The translations under genes were made by a program, and so were the position numbers. From Ustilago trichophora (taxonomy: Eukaryota; Basidiomycota; Ustilaginomycetes; Ustilaginales; Ustilaginaceae), in contig OOIN01000005.1 in assembly GCA_900323505.1 (NCBI GenBank), forward strand, positions 1,116,001 to 1,180,000: DNA of 64,000 nt, given 5' to 3'. Under the pieces are notes generated by a model. It was not told the DNA's origin, ran no database searches, and saw only the letters and a list, made by a program, of their open reading frames with translations. Of the stretch, positions 41,373 through 52,575 are shown piece after piece (position 1 is the stretch's first letter; each line of letters starts with the position of its first letter).

Positions 41373-42859
41373 TAAACAAGAAGGTCGCACCACAGCACGC
41401 GACCCGAGCAAGAAAGCAAATTTATTTTTGAAATCTGCTGTTCGCAGAGCAGCGCTGTTTGAAAGGGTTTGTTTTTCTTTGTCGCAATGTGCCATCACCA
41501 ATTCGATACGGTGAACTTACACAGGCTGTGCTAGAGATCACAAGTTTCGAAGCTACCTGGGGGGCAGTGAGACTTGCTAGATCGGGAAAAGCAGGTACTG
41601 ACGCTAGAGTGACAACGTTGCGGGTTATGCTGGATGAAGTCACACCCCTCTTTCTCATCAAAATTGGTTTCGAACTACCTTGTTCAAGCTGGACAGTTTG
41701 TGATGCATACCTATCCCCTCTTCTTCCCGGTCGTTGGCAGACATATAGTACTTGGGGAACAATTTTGCCATTTGATCCTCGCGCAAGATAGGGCGGTACC
41801 TCATTCGGGCCACGTTGCATCACTTTTCTTCTCATGATTACTGCATACGCACCACCGTCTCGTCTCGCCTAGCCTCGCTTCGATCGAAACCTTTTCTTTC
41901 GCACTTGTACTAACGAACGCAAAAGCTACATAAGCTACACAAGCTTGAGGATCGCTTCCAATGAGGTGAGACAGAGTATGAGAAACGACGCTCTGATAAG
42001 CACAACGAGAATCGACAGGAAGCGCCTAATTCAAGCGCCCAACCTTAGCCGAAGAGCTGTCGCCTAGAAAAATCCCCTTTTGCCGCGATCGAGACGCTGG
42101 ACCCCGTGGGAACCTTTACAAAACTCTGTAGCACCTGCCCTGATGAAGCAGGCGCATGACGTGACAAGGTGGCTCCGATTGTTTGCTCTCGCTTCGATTG
42201 GCAATTAGACCCTGAAGGAAGAAGCGGCAAACAACGCAAGGGTCTTTATGAGGAAGGGTGCCAAACTAGGGATGGCGGTGGATGGATGCGCCTCTTTGAC
42301 TTGAGCGGCTTGCTCACTACTGTATGCTGTTCCTGCTTCATACAAGGGCTTCACTTTGATACCTCGATCGAGTGACAACCACAGACCCTGAATCAGCGAA
42401 ACACCCACTTCCCACACTCTGACTGATAGCCCCGTTCCCACCAATCGCACTTCCGTTAATCAGCTGGCTCCCGCGTACAACCTCGCAAAGCAACCACGGC
42501 ATAATGACAACCGCAAACACGGGACAGCCTATATCCTACAGTAATGCTGGGAAGCGAGCCGTTGTTCCCGTCTTCTTGTCAATTGCCGTAAAACGGGAGC
42601 GAAAAAAAAGAGCCAAAAATTGTTTGTCCAGGTGTGAGACACATGAGCCCCTATTTTCGCGATGCTGTACACTTTCCGTTCCTGAACAGATTAGCCGCCA
42701 TCGTCGCTTGCTTGGTCTAGATCGAACCGATTTCATGGAGTCAGCGTATTTTAATCTGTATATTGGCTTCACTTCAGGCTGCCTGCTCTGAATCTCGTAT
42801 ATAGGTAAATTTCAGCGACGGAAGCTGCCAGTGGACCGTCCCAGTGTTTTCTGACCTTG

Positions 42860-42879
42860 CGTACAGTACTGTACTGTAC
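42860..42879. repeat. GTACAGTACTGTACTGTACA element
   Basis: Palindrome-like GTACA/TGTAC element about 255 bases upstream of the METTL26-like start. Confidence 0.85.
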
Positions 42880-43134
42880 ATTGGCAGGGAGAGAAACTGA
42901 CCCTGAGGGGTGCCAATTGCTGTTGGTCTCAGCGAGTTTCGTGTAGACGTCACGTGCTTCGATGGGTTACGCGTGGGGCGGCAATCTATCTTGAAGGTCT
43001 AACATTTCATAAAATGAAATTCCGAGATCCGAATGCCCGGTGCACCGACCACCTTTCGGAAGAACAGCAGCATCGGCTCGAGAGTGTCGCTCTAACCACC
43101 ACGTCTATCCCTACCTCACACAAAATAGACGACG

Positions 43135-43899
43135 ATGACGACCGACATCAACCACGCACCCTCTTCCATGGATCAGGACGCCAAATACCGCACATCCTGG
43201 TCACTTCCAGGTTCAGCAGAGCGCAACTCGCAACCGATCGCTGAAGCCCTTTCTCCCTTACTTTCCTCCATTTCCTCCACCCCCACCCACAGACCGGTCA
43301 TCCTGGAGGTGGCATCCGGTTTTGGCCTCCAAATATCTGCCATTGCCTCACGCTATCCTCACTGCCAATTTCAACCGAGCGAAGCCGACGCGTACCCACG
43401 TTCGCAGATCGACTCTTGTACCGCCGACCTTCCCAACGTGGGCAAGGCAGAGGCCCTGGACCTTTTGGATCAGAACGACTGGCTTACACTCGTCCACAAC
43501 GTTTCCGGAGAGAACGATACGGTGTCGGCAGAAGAAGGACTGTTCGATGGTGTGCTGGCGTGCAACTTGACCCATATCGCGCCTTGGAAAGTGACGGAAT
43601 CGCTATTCGGACATTTGGATCCGAGAGTAGGGTATGTTACCCAGCAGGGGTATAGGAGTCTGCTCAGTAAGAATGGGTGGATCGCGATTTATGGAGCGTT
43701 CAACGAGAATGGGAAATTTACCAGTGAGGGGAATAAGAGGTTTGACGAAGAGATCAGGGGAAGGAACAAGGAATTCGGGTTGAGGGACATTCAGGGAGAA
43801 TTGGTGCCACTGGCGGGGAGACATGGATATGAGCTGACGGAGAGGATCGAGATGCCCGCCGGAAATTTGTTGCTCGTCTTCCGAGTGAGGAAGGAGTGA
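43135..43899 (+). CDS. METTL26-like (DUF938) SAM-dependent methyltransferase-fold protein
   Basis: 254 residues. The family is defined by a Rossmann methyltransferase fold of unknown substrate. Seen: an N-terminal segment (KYRTSWSLPGSAERNSQPIAEAL), where family members read xPAAERNxxPI; the SAM-binding strand VILEVASGFGLQISAIASRYP; the second motif FQPSEADAYPRSQIDS; then LFDGVLACNLTHIAPWKVTE, SLLSKNGWIAIYGAFNENGKFT and the family ending MPAGNLLLVFRVRK. FNENGKFTSEGNKRFDEEIRGRN matches the conserved region after strand 5. An in-frame second Met (SSMDQDAKY) is a possible alternative start. No intron, no targeting signal. Confidence 0.9.
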   Translation: MTTDINHAPSSMDQDAKYRTSWSLPGSAERNSQPIAEALSPLLSSISSTPTHRPVILEVASGFGLQISAIASRYPHCQFQPSEADAYPRSQIDSCTADLPNVGKAEALDLLDQNDWLTLVHNVSGENDTVSAEEGLFDGVLACNLTHIAPWKVTESLFGHLDPRVGYVTQQGYRSLLSKNGWIAIYGAFNENGKFTSEGNKRFDEEIRGRNKEFGLRDIQGELVPLAGRHGYELTERIEMPAGNLLLVFRVRKE

Positions 43900-44015
43900 A
43901 GTAGAGCGCACAGAATGTCAATCACACAATCAAATTTGGATCAGGCTGTGGAGTGACAAGATTTGTGCTATTGAGACGATTCAGACATCGAAAACAGAGC
44001 TTTACTTGGGCCGAA

Positions 44016-47000
44016 CTACTCTTTTGCATGTGTGGCTGGGGACCCGTTGCTGGCGTTTGCCTTGCCTCCCGGACTAGCAAATGCTGGAGCTGTGCCAGGG
44101 AGCATACTCAGAAAGTCCAACAGGGTCGAAGCGTCGCTCTCTGGCCCCGTCACTGCCGCACCTTTTGTCGGGTTTGTATTTGCGGTGCCCATATGTGCCG
44201 CTTGGCCTACAACTCCATTCATACCCGCCCTGGTTAGCATCGGATCGGCAGGGCTGCTGTACATGTGAGAGAATGGGTCCCCACCATATCCAGCAGAAGG
44301 AGAGTTGGTACCAAATAGCATTGAACCGGCAGAAGAGCCGAATGGGTTGGTTCCATTGGACATACCAAACTGAGGAACGGAGGCGTCGGCCCCGCCTTCA
44401 TAGGGCTGCAAGAGCCAGTTATGGAATCCAAAGGTTGATGCTACTGCGCGTTCGGCTTCTTCTGGAGCCCCACCATTGCTGCTGCCATCCTTTTGGGTTC
44501 TCGCGCTGGCATCAAATGAGGAAGTATCGCTGCTGGAGTTGATTCCGAACGGGTCGCTGTTCGCCGCACTGACGCTGGCCGCAAAGTTGAGCGAAGTGGG
44601 CGTAAGACTGGTCGAATACGACGGCTGGTGCATGCCAAAGCTGCGCGGCGAGTGTGTTCCTGAAGGCTGCAGTGGTGCAGATAAGGGCGAGGGCTGTGGC
44701 TGCACGCTTTGAGTGGTCCGCTCGCTAAGAGTGGGGACGAGGCTGTGTCCTGGCGTGCCGAATCGTGCCGTTCGCGGTGGGGCGGCGACAAAGATTGTAG
44801 ACCCCGGCGGAGGTGCTGCGTCGAGCGTGTTGATTGAACTCCAGGTCGAGTCTGAGAGCCACGTCGGGTGCTGGTGTGCTGCGGCCTGCATCATCTCGTG
44901 ATGCGAGGTGCGACGCAGGCTGCTTCCTTCTGGTAGAGGCGTTGATCTGTTCTGCTCCGCTTGTCGTCCATGCAGAGAACTCGAGCCCCGGATGAAGTCT
45001 TCGACAGAGGCGATGTCTGACGCTGAACCATCGGTCGAAGATGATGCCTGACGAGTGGAACCAGGATCCAACACCGATCGAAGTACAGCCGAGGCGGCAG
45101 CGTCAAAGGTATCTCTGATTCTAGTGCCGTACCCGTCATCTCTGGACGTCAACGCCTCTAGCGTCGAAGCGCAGCTCTGCACGTTGAAAACAACCTCGAC
45201 GACCGGGCTGGGACACGAAATGCCAGTGCGTGTAAGCTTTTCCAACGCATTGAGATGCGTGAGACCTGAAATGAAGAGATGGTGCGTAGCAAGCCATGGA
45301 AAGTTGATGGTCGAGCTGCGATGTATGCCTTTGTATATCTTCATTGCACGTCCTGAAGCCATGAACGCCTGCTGCAGACCATGCGAGTCGGGTCTCGGGT
45401 TATTGGGCGAAGGTCGGAAGAGCAAAGAGATCGTCAGGTTGTGGTTGAGATCTATCCAATCGCGTGTGATGAAAGGTGTCGCGGTGGAGCTGACACCGTC
45501 GCCGTGGGACCTGTCGATGGTAGGCGGAGCGAATCGAATTCGGTCGTACTCTGACCTCCACTCGATCAGCTTTTCCATCATCCGTGATTGCCATTCGATG
45601 TTGGGTGTGGGCGGGCCTACTTCCATCACGAGCGCTAGCGACGGTCTCGTTGATGCGGGCTGCGAGAGACTGACGCCATCGTTGTCGAGCGAATAGTCAC
45701 GAGGGTTGACACTGTGTAGGCGGCAGAGGATCTCTGACTGGACGCGTCGGAGATTGATATGCGATCTGAAGAGCTGCTTTTGTGAGTCGATGCGGGAGTG
45801 TTCGTTGCTTGAGGAGCCTATCTCGCGATCCGATCGAAGCAGGTCGGGATCAGACAGCAAACTCGGAAGCTGAACATGGATCCACGCATCAGACAGTCCG
45901 GGAGGTCGGGCAAGGGCCACCGCTAGGCTACGATCGAGGCAATACGTCGTCCAGAAGAGGCGTCGCCGGAGGTCGATAACCTCCTGAGAAAATGGAGCAT
46001 TCGCTGCCGAGTCGTACTCGCGGTCGACATGCAGGTTGAGCTCTGTAACCAAACGAATTGCAGCGCCGGACAGCTCCCATACGCTTCCTGCTGACGGCAC
46101 CAAGAGCGCGTACTGCAACTGCAGCAGAGTTGCGCGCAGCTTGTCAATGTCTCCAAACCTGAAAAGCAAAGGGAACATTGCCTGCGCTTCGGCCCAGTAC
46201 TGATGGCCCAATCGTCGAAGTTCGGGACTGAAGTTGTGCGAGCGGCCAAGAGACGCCAAGGCGATAGCAAGTGCCATGAGGACAAGGTATCGATGCTTCG
46301 ACAGGGTGATGCGATCCACTACAGGCGAAGGCGGGATGGGCGGCGGAGGCATGGAGTCGAACGGTGTCGCTGAGAGAGACGCCAGCCGCGACCTCTCGTC
46401 ATCCTGATACACCAATGTTGCCATCTCCCACATCCGCACCTCGTTAATGACAGGCAGGGCTGCGTTCATATACGTCAGGTACCGGGCAATCAGTCGGTCA
46501 AAAAAGGTCCTTTCGTATGCGGATATCGTGCCGATGCGGCCTGGTCTTGATCTAGACTTGAACGGAAAAGGAGCCGATGCATCTTTGAATCGCGATGTGC
46601 CCGAAAAGTAGGAGCTTGCGTCGTCTCGATAGCGCGATGCGTTGGATGAAGATCTGCGTTTGAGCCTGGAGGGAGACTTTGTGCGGTCTCTATGGTGTTT
46701 AGTGAGGGCGGCTAGTGCGGAAGCCTCGTCATCGTCGAGCGTTTGCGTTGTCGGTCTGTTCAATGTCGGCTGGTGATGACGATGCGCCGATCCTGTCAAG
46801 TCCGAGGACAGGCTTTCGAGGATCGTGCTCGTCTGCTGGATGAAGTCGTTCGGCGAAGGATCTATTGGCCCTGGGGATGAAGAGTCGCTGTCCGAGGATG
46901 AAGACTCTTGGTCACTGTCGGCACTCTGTGCGCCATTGCCGAAGCTTGGATGTCCATTCCGGCCTCGTTTTGTGCGCTTTGCTGGTGGCCTTCCTGCACG

Positions 47001-47570
47001 AGAAGTTCGACTCCCACTGCCACTGGTATTGTCGCTACCGTCATCGCCATGAGCAGTTGAATGACCGTTGATGGCTGCGCCAGAGGATGCAAGGGCAAGT
47101 CTGCTTTCAAGATCCTTTACCTTTTGCTGTAGCTCGTAGACCAGGCCACGTGAGACGTTTGGAATTTTATCGCGACCGAAACATTCCCTCCCTGACTTTT
47201 GACAGGGAGTACAAGCCGGAAGTAGAGCATCACATTTGACTTTGCGGGTTCTGCAGGCCTCGCAGGCAGGTAGACGTGTTTCCTTCTCCTTGTCTCTAGC
47301 CTTCTCGTTGTCCTTGGACGCGCTCCTCTCCCTATCCTGTTTCCTCTCCTTATCGGCCCTTGAAGTAGACACGGTTTTGGGTGAAGACCGGGATGGGCCA
47401 GCTATGTCCGATGTCGAGGCAGATGCTCGTGCTGGACTGTTCCGTCTCGCCTTGGCTGAGTTCATCGGTGAAGAGGAATGGCTGGAGACATCGTCCGATG
47501 TCTGAATAGCTGCCGGGTGGATGCTGTCCTGGCCCGGTCCGGCAGCTGAAGCAGGGCCTCCTGTCGACAT
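44016..47570 (-). CDS. Zn2Cys6 transcription factor with fungal-specific middle domain
   Basis: 1184 residues, one exon. The binuclear cluster is CEACRTRKVKCDALLPACTP plus CQKSGREC, with Cys at 103, 106, 113, 120, 123 and 130 (spacing 2-6-6-2-6). A short coiled coil follows (LVYELQQKVKDLESRLA). The Fungal_trans region spans roughly residues 340-640: FFDRLIARYLTYMNAALPVI, LGHQYWAEAQAMFPLLFRFG, ELNLHVDREYD and LRRRLFWTTYCLDRSLAVAL. The N-terminal 100 residues are Ser/Lys/Arg-rich; the C-terminal 450 residues are Ser/Pro/Gly-rich and probably an activation region. It should bind CGG half-sites as a dimer, as known for the class; targets are unknown. It is convergent with the METTL26-like gene, 116 bases apart. 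Confidence 0.93.
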   Translation of the reverse strand: MSTGGPASAAGPGQDSIHPAAIQTSDDVSSHSSSPMNSAKARRNSPARASASTSDIAGPSRSSPKTVSTSRADKERKQDRERSASKDNEKARDKEKETRLPACEACRTRKVKCDALLPACTPCQKSGRECFGRDKIPNVSRGLVYELQQKVKDLESRLALASSGAAINGHSTAHGDDGSDNTSGSGSRTSRAGRPPAKRTKRGRNGHPSFGNGAQSADSDQESSSSDSDSSSPGPIDPSPNDFIQQTSTILESLSSDLTGSAHRHHQPTLNRPTTQTLDDDEASALAALTKHHRDRTKSPSRLKRRSSSNASRYRDDASSYFSGTSRFKDASAPFPFKSRSRPGRIGTISAYERTFFDRLIARYLTYMNAALPVINEVRMWEMATLVYQDDERSRLASLSATPFDSMPPPPIPPSPVVDRITLSKHRYLVLMALAIALASLGRSHNFSPELRRLGHQYWAEAQAMFPLLFRFGDIDKLRATLLQLQYALLVPSAGSVWELSGAAIRLVTELNLHVDREYDSAANAPFSQEVIDLRRRLFWTTYCLDRSLAVALARPPGLSDAWIHVQLPSLLSDPDLLRSDREIGSSSNEHSRIDSQKQLFRSHINLRRVQSEILCRLHSVNPRDYSLDNDGVSLSQPASTRPSLALVMEVGPPTPNIEWQSRMMEKLIEWRSEYDRIRFAPPTIDRSHGDGVSSTATPFITRDWIDLNHNLTISLLFRPSPNNPRPDSHGLQQAFMASGRAMKIYKGIHRSSTINFPWLATHHLFISGLTHLNALEKLTRTGISCPSPVVEVVFNVQSCASTLEALTSRDDGYGTRIRDTFDAAASAVLRSVLDPGSTRQASSSTDGSASDIASVEDFIRGSSSLHGRQAEQNRSTPLPEGSSLRRTSHHEMMQAAAHQHPTWLSDSTWSSINTLDAAPPPGSTIFVAAPPRTARFGTPGHSLVPTLSERTTQSVQPQPSPLSAPLQPSGTHSPRSFGMHQPSYSTSLTPTSLNFAASVSAANSDPFGINSSSDTSSFDASARTQKDGSSNGGAPEEAERAVASTFGFHNWLLQPYEGGADASVPQFGMSNGTNPFGSSAGSMLFGTNSPSAGYGGDPFSHMYSSPADPMLTRAGMNGVVGQAAHMGTANTNPTKGAAVTGPESDASTLLDFLSMLPGTAPAFASPGGKANASNGSPATHAKE

Positions 47571-48035
47571 CGATTCAGGTTGCCGTGGTGCTTGTCATCT
47601 GTGCTCGACGACTGCGCTTGAAGTAGAGGTGTAAGATGAAAGATGAATGGTGTAGTCGGAAAGAAAGCCCGGATAGCGGAAGTTCAGATCTGGAAAAGGC
47701 AAATTTGGCAGCTGGCAGGGTCCGCTTTGCACACGCGCCCAAGAATTTTAGCCAGTCTATTAGCCGGGATCCGATCCATCTTTGGCGCAGCGCCTGTGTC
47801 ATGTGCCCTACCGACTCAGCATCTTGCACTCACTTCAACAGCCTGGACCCGATTTGCATAGTTGGCCCTTGCACGGTCGGTTGATGCTTGAATCAAGACT
47901 TCAATCTGAGCTTGAGCTTATCAGATTGGCATCGGTGGGACAGCTTAAAAGACAGATATCAGGAATTGATAGGATCCTGTGTCACATTGTTGCCTGCTAA
48001 GACCAGCCTATTCGCAGTAAGAGCCGAGCATGCCA
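47571..48035. promoter_or_regulatory. Upstream region of the Zn2Cys6 factor
   Basis: 465 bases between the regulator start and the stop of the EAF gene on the same strand. No notable feature. Confidence 0.35.
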
Positions 48036-49892
48036 CTAATCACTGTCCTCCAGCTCCTCTTCCTCCTGACGCGGACCGCCCAAACCATAAGCTTTACGAA
48101 TCTGTCTTGGCGCATCTCTCTCCGCTCTAGCATCTGTCGCACTTTGCGCAGCTGTACAAGCGCGTGAACTCCTTCGCTTTTCCACGGTTGCAGGAGGCGC
48201 AGCCGGTGGAGCCTCAGGAACCTCAGCCAGGCTCATGTCCAGTTCAGCTGCAAAGTCGTCCAGGTCATCATCTTCATCCTCATCGCCATCGTCGTGTACG
48301 GTCTCTTCGAATTTGTCCGATGCCTTGAATGGCTCGACGGGACTAACGAGGTCCCGAGGAGATTTGAGGGATGCTGGCGTCGGGCTAGCAATGTCGAGGT
48401 GCGGCGATGCTGTCGGGGTAATGCCTACACCTGTCTGCTGTAAGCCCAGACCAATCGATGCGGTGAATTGAGACAACGGGGCTCTTGTATCCTCAGCAGG
48501 TGTAGAACGGTCTGTCGATGGCGAAGGTGAGCGCTGAAATGATTTGGACAGCGACGACGATCGAGGAACAGCGATGTCTTCCAGGTCAGGGGTGTGCGCT
48601 TTGGGTGTGTTGACCTTCATCTGCCCATCAGCGTGCTTAAGCCGTGACAGAGGTGAAAGAGACCTTTCCGTCGACTGCTTCGCCACTGAGCTTGACAAAG
48701 CTGGAGCCGGAGCAGCCGGTTCCTCATCCTCGCTGACGTCCTCCATCTCTATCTCGATTTCGCGTTCCAGTTCTCGCTCGAGCTGGAGCGCCAGATCGTC
48801 ATCGTCGCCTTCCAATGTTTGAGGCTCCTCCACCTTCTCAGCAATCGCAGGCTCGGGAGTCTCGCTGGAGTTGCGCCGGTGCGTAGGACTCGAAGCTTGC
48901 TCGACCTGAGCCTGACTTGACCGGCGTCGACTGCGACGCAACCCGCCGGCTGGCTCACTGGGCGAGGCGGAATTCTCTGGCAGCGCTGCTAATTTTGCTT
49001 TCTTACTTTCCTGTCTAGCCAGCGTATCCTCTTCTTGCGGCATCGAGCTCTTCTTCGCGTGATTATTTCTTGAGCTTGTCGACGGCTCTGCCAAAAGTCC
49101 GGGTCCATCGTCAAATTCTTCCATTTCGACAGCGATGCTCCGGCGAGACGATCGGCGCACTGGTGCCATGACTGTGCTTGTCTTTCCGCGCAGCTTCAAG
49201 TCGCCAGCCTTACCGCTGCTTGAGGGTATTGGCGACCTCTCTGCTCCCTGACTGGTCTGATCACGCTTCAGTAGGACAGCTGAGCTTTGCGCTTCTCCCC
49301 GCCTGACCGAACCAGAGGCGGACATGTCTGACCGCGCCAGGGAGACGTCTTGGTTGGGTCGCTTCTTCGGTTTCGCTGCTTCTTCCGTCCATGCCTCCTG
49401 ACTCTGATTGCTGAGGATCGTTTTAGACCGCTCGTACTTGAACGAAAAAGTAGAGGCGATCCTGTCTAGACGATAGACTTTAGCCGCTTCGTCCCACACC
49501 AGCACAAGATCGTATGCCTTGGCAGCGGTCTGAGGCCCTGTAAAGATATGCGCTGGCTTTCTCTTTCCAATCTCATCAGTGGCAGAGCTGGAGACAGATT
49601 CCTGGTCAGCTTCATTGGACTCGAGCTCGAGCTGCCAGTCTGCGTTGGTGTTTCGGCTGGGCCCTGGCTGGAAAAGGGCACCCCTCTTGCAATCGTGCGT
49701 CGAATCTGGCTTGAAATTGAAGTTCAGGGCATAGTAGTTAGGAAGACGCTGGCGATTGATGATGGCTTCTTCGTGCCGAAGAGCGTCGTGTATGTCGCCG
49801 TGACTTCCAGCATGCGACACAGCTTCTAGGAGGGCAGAGGCCGACGGCTCAACCGCCACCTCATGGAAGCGGCGGCTCCTGTCTCTACTCAT
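48036..49892 (-). CDS. EAF-family transcription elongation factor (ELL-associated factor)
   Basis: 618 residues. The N-terminal part carries the EAF domain: YYALNFNFKPDSTHD (about 52-66), a Ser-rich loop, HIFTGPQTAAKAYDLVLVWD (about 116-135) and AAKVYRLDRIASTFSFKYER. EAF partners with ELL to stimulate RNA polymerase II elongation in animals and fission yeast. The remaining 440 residues are acidic and Ser-rich with Arg-rich patches (RRSSRRSIAVEMEEFDDGPG, RRSRRRSS) and a strongly acidic stretch (LEREIEIEMEDVSEDEE), similar in style to animal EAF transactivation tails. The ATG at 49892 (MSRDRSRRFHEV) is the first; the open frame upstream starts only from TTG. ELL itself is not in the window. Confidence 0.85.
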   Translation of the reverse strand: MSRDRSRRFHEVAVEPSASALLEAVSHAGSHGDIHDALRHEEAIINRQRLPNYYALNFNFKPDSTHDCKRGALFQPGPSRNTNADWQLELESNEADQESVSSSATDEIGKRKPAHIFTGPQTAAKAYDLVLVWDEAAKVYRLDRIASTFSFKYERSKTILSNQSQEAWTEEAAKPKKRPNQDVSLARSDMSASGSVRRGEAQSSAVLLKRDQTSQGAERSPIPSSSGKAGDLKLRGKTSTVMAPVRRSSRRSIAVEMEEFDDGPGLLAEPSTSSRNNHAKKSSMPQEEDTLARQESKKAKLAALPENSASPSEPAGGLRRSRRRSSQAQVEQASSPTHRRNSSETPEPAIAEKVEEPQTLEGDDDDLALQLERELEREIEIEMEDVSEDEEPAAPAPALSSSVAKQSTERSLSPLSRLKHADGQMKVNTPKAHTPDLEDIAVPRSSSLSKSFQRSPSPSTDRSTPAEDTRAPLSQFTASIGLGLQQTGVGITPTASPHLDIASPTPASLKSPRDLVSPVEPFKASDKFEETVHDDGDEDEDDDLDDFAAELDMSLAEVPEAPPAAPPATVEKRRSSRACTAAQSATDARAERDAPRQIRKAYGLGGPRQEEEELEDSD

Positions 49893-50315
49893 ATCGACTG
49901 CGAGGGCGGCACTTGCCGGGCAGGAACTGGTGAGGAGAAAGGCGCGACGCGGGCGGAAGATGGGATGGTGATGCCTGATGGGTGTGGTCAATGGGCAAGT
50001 CGAACATCGATTGAGTTGCTGTCATGAAATTCAGGGTCCAACCAAACCAAAATCAAAAGGCCCATGCGCCGTACGTTGAATTCCCATCCTGACAAGCAAC
50101 TCGCAGATCACATCTTGTACACTGCACTACATCAAACGTTCCAACACAGCGACAAAGTCATCACCTTCGACAACCTTTGAAATAATCTCTGGTCAGCTCC
50201 GGCAGGTATTTCAGGTCATAAAGACATTGATTGCAAAGGAGACATTAGTGAAAGAAGACAACAAGCGGGGGACATAAATGAGGAAAGCACGAGCCCTGGA
50301 AATGCTTCACAGAGC
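49893..50315. promoter_or_regulatory. Upstream region of the EAF gene
   Basis: 423 bases between the EAF start and the GH51 stop on the same strand. Nothing notable. Confidence 0.3.
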
Positions 50316-52575
50316 TCAGTTCTTGGCAAGGGGAGCCTTGATCACGGTGAAAGACCACTTCCTGAGCGTGACAGACACGATGCCACCAGAAATCTTGGCG
50401 TTGCAGCCCTCGGTCTTGATGGGCTGCTTCTCAAGGGTGTTCGAGTCAAGAGGGCCGTTACCGGCAACCTCCCAGCACTCGGCCTGGGCGCCGATCTGGG
50501 CACCCGCATCAATGGCGATGTTCTTGTTCTCTTCGCTGTAGTTGACGATCTTGATGACAACGTTGCCCTTCTCATCGAGACCAGCCGAGGTGTAGATCTT
50601 GGCAGCCTCGAGGTCCTTGCTGTTCTTGACGACGAGGTTCTGACTAATGCGGTTGGCGCTGATCAGGCTCTGCATCAGCCACGAGGTGGAACCGACGACC
50701 TTGGTAGTGTCGAACTCGAGCATGCCGGGAGTTGACTGCGAGGCTCGGTTGTCTGACTCGTTGGAGAGCTCGGGGGCGTAGGCGGCACCACGAACAATGT
50801 CACAGTTGTTCTCCATGCCGAGGATAAAGATCGACTCGGCGAGCGAGCCTTGGAGGATGCTGTGGTGGAGACGACCGGCACCGAACCAGATGTTGTCATC
50901 GGCCTCCATGCCAGAGTTGATAACGGCAAACTCCATGCTGTAGAAGACGGTGTTGTTGGTGCGCGAGGCATCGTCGTACATGTGGTACTTGTCGACAAAC
51001 TCAGCAGGAGTACCGTAGATGGGCTGGTTGAGTAGGTCGACACGGTACTTGTAGCCAGTGGGGACACAGACGGCAGCAGAGGCGATGAGATCGATCTCGT
51101 CAAAGCCCTTGAGGTTGGCAAACTCCTTCTTGAGACGGTTCGTGATCATGTCGAAACGGGTCTGGTAGTCGACAGCTGGTTTGAGTCCTCCCTCGTTGCC
51201 GATCAGGAAAGCCTGCACATCGTAAGGTTGCTTTGGACCTCCGCTCTTGACACGAAGCTCAGCAAACTTGCCCTCAGTGTCGAGAAGGAAGTGGACAAAG
51301 TCAACCTGCTGCTGGACGTAAGGCTCAAGGTCGTTGAGAGGCACCGAGTTGCCGTTGGCGTCAACACCGGCCCAGAGACCGACAATAAGACGGGCGCCCA
51401 CCTTCTGGATGAAGTTGTACATCTCAACAACACCAAGGCCGTCGGTGTTCCAACCGGCCCAGTTGCCAAGACGGCCAGGTCGATCAAGAAGAGGGCCGAT
51501 GGTGTTGTTCCACTGGAAGCGCGAAGCAATGGTGTAGCCGACAAGGTCGTTGCCGCCGGGCCATCGGATAGCCTTGGGCTTGAACTTGAGCATCTTCTGG
51601 GCAACATCCTTCCTAGCGACGGTGCCCTCGAAGGTGGTGGGGAAGAGACTGACAAACTGGACCTGGAACGATTCGATCTCGGTTCGAGTCTGAATGGCGA
51701 AGACATTGTTGATGTCGGAAGCGCTCACTCTAGGCTTGAGCACCAGGTTGACGGGGGTCCAGTCGCTGCCGAGCTTGAACATCTGGTTCGAGTGAGCGAA
51801 AGAGGTAGTAACGTCGTTGCTAAATAGGCCAAAGTCAAGGCTGATTTCCTTGTGCTTGTCGGAGCGGATGTAGAAGCTGGCATTGTACTGCTCGCCAGCC
51901 TCGACAGGCATACCGAAGAAGCCAAGGTTCTTGATACCACATGCTTCGCCGTCCTTGTTGGTGCAGCTGATCTTGGCCGACTTGGGCAGAGCAGCCGAGA
52001 TGGGCTTGTCTCCAACAAGCTCCAGCTTAGCACCACCGATAGGCTGCCAAGCAGTGAGCGAACCGGACCCGATAGTGTCGTCCTTACCAACACCAAACAC
52101 GCCGTCGGCGGGCGACTGGAAAGCACGGTTGCGAATCATCTCGGCGTACAGTCCGCCGTCGGAGCCGTAGTTCAAGTTGGACTCTACAAAGGTGTTCATG
52201 TCGTACATGCACTTGGACTTGGGCTTGGGGTCCAGCTGGAACTTCAGGGCGTTAAGTGGAACACCGCTACCGTCGGTGACTTGAGGTCCCTTGCGGAACT
52301 TGATGTCGGGCTGGACGCCTTCGCCGGTGAGTTCGTGCTTAACATCAGTGGTGGTAGTTGTTCCGGGAGCGGGCTGAGCTGCTTCCTTCTGCGGCAGAGA
52401 AGCGCCTATTTTGCAAATGAATGGTGAAGAAAATGACGTTGGCAAACAGAGATCGTGAAGAGATTGTTAGTGCCTAATGTCGTTACGTATCGACACACTC
52501 ATCAAACATGCAAGACAACGTACCGTGTGCAGTTGCAACGAGGGCTGCGGCGAGAGCCGCGAGGAAAAGCTTCAT
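50316..52575 (-). CDS. Secreted alpha-L-arabinofuranosidase, GH51, two exons
   Basis: Releases arabinose from plant arabinoxylan or arabinan. Exon 1 (52575-52524) encodes the signal peptide MKLFLAALAAALVATAH; exon 2 (52405-50316) the rest, total 713 residues, with donor GTACGT and acceptor AAATAG. Catalytic residues by family position: acid/base Glu422 in FLIGNEGG and nucleophile Glu509 in YSMEFAVINSG. Substrate-binding blocks include PKAIRWPGGNDLVGYT and RPGRLGNWAGWNTDGLGVVE. An N-terminal CBM4-like sandwich (about 75-250) precedes the barrel, and a beta-domain ends in VTLRKWSFTVIKA. The mature N-terminus is Gln/Pro/Thr-rich. Strong C/G-ending codon bias suggests high expression. The enzyme fits a plant-associated fungus. 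Confidence 0.93.

Larger units (their letters stand above)
40160..43134. other. Long gene-poor region (3 kb) upstream of two divergent genes
   Basis: No supported gene. It lies upstream of both the 1650-residue protein and the METTL26-like gene. It contains a pyrimidine tract near 41330-41372 and a GTACAGTACTGTACTGTACA element at 42860-42879. A minus-strand frame at 41422-41835 meets a GTAAGT word but has no codon bias and no recognisable continuation. Confidence 0.5.

Noticed and set aside
41422..41835. Minus-strand frame ending at a GTAAGT donor
   Set aside because: Codon use is unlike the neighbouring genes and no continuing exon could be found.
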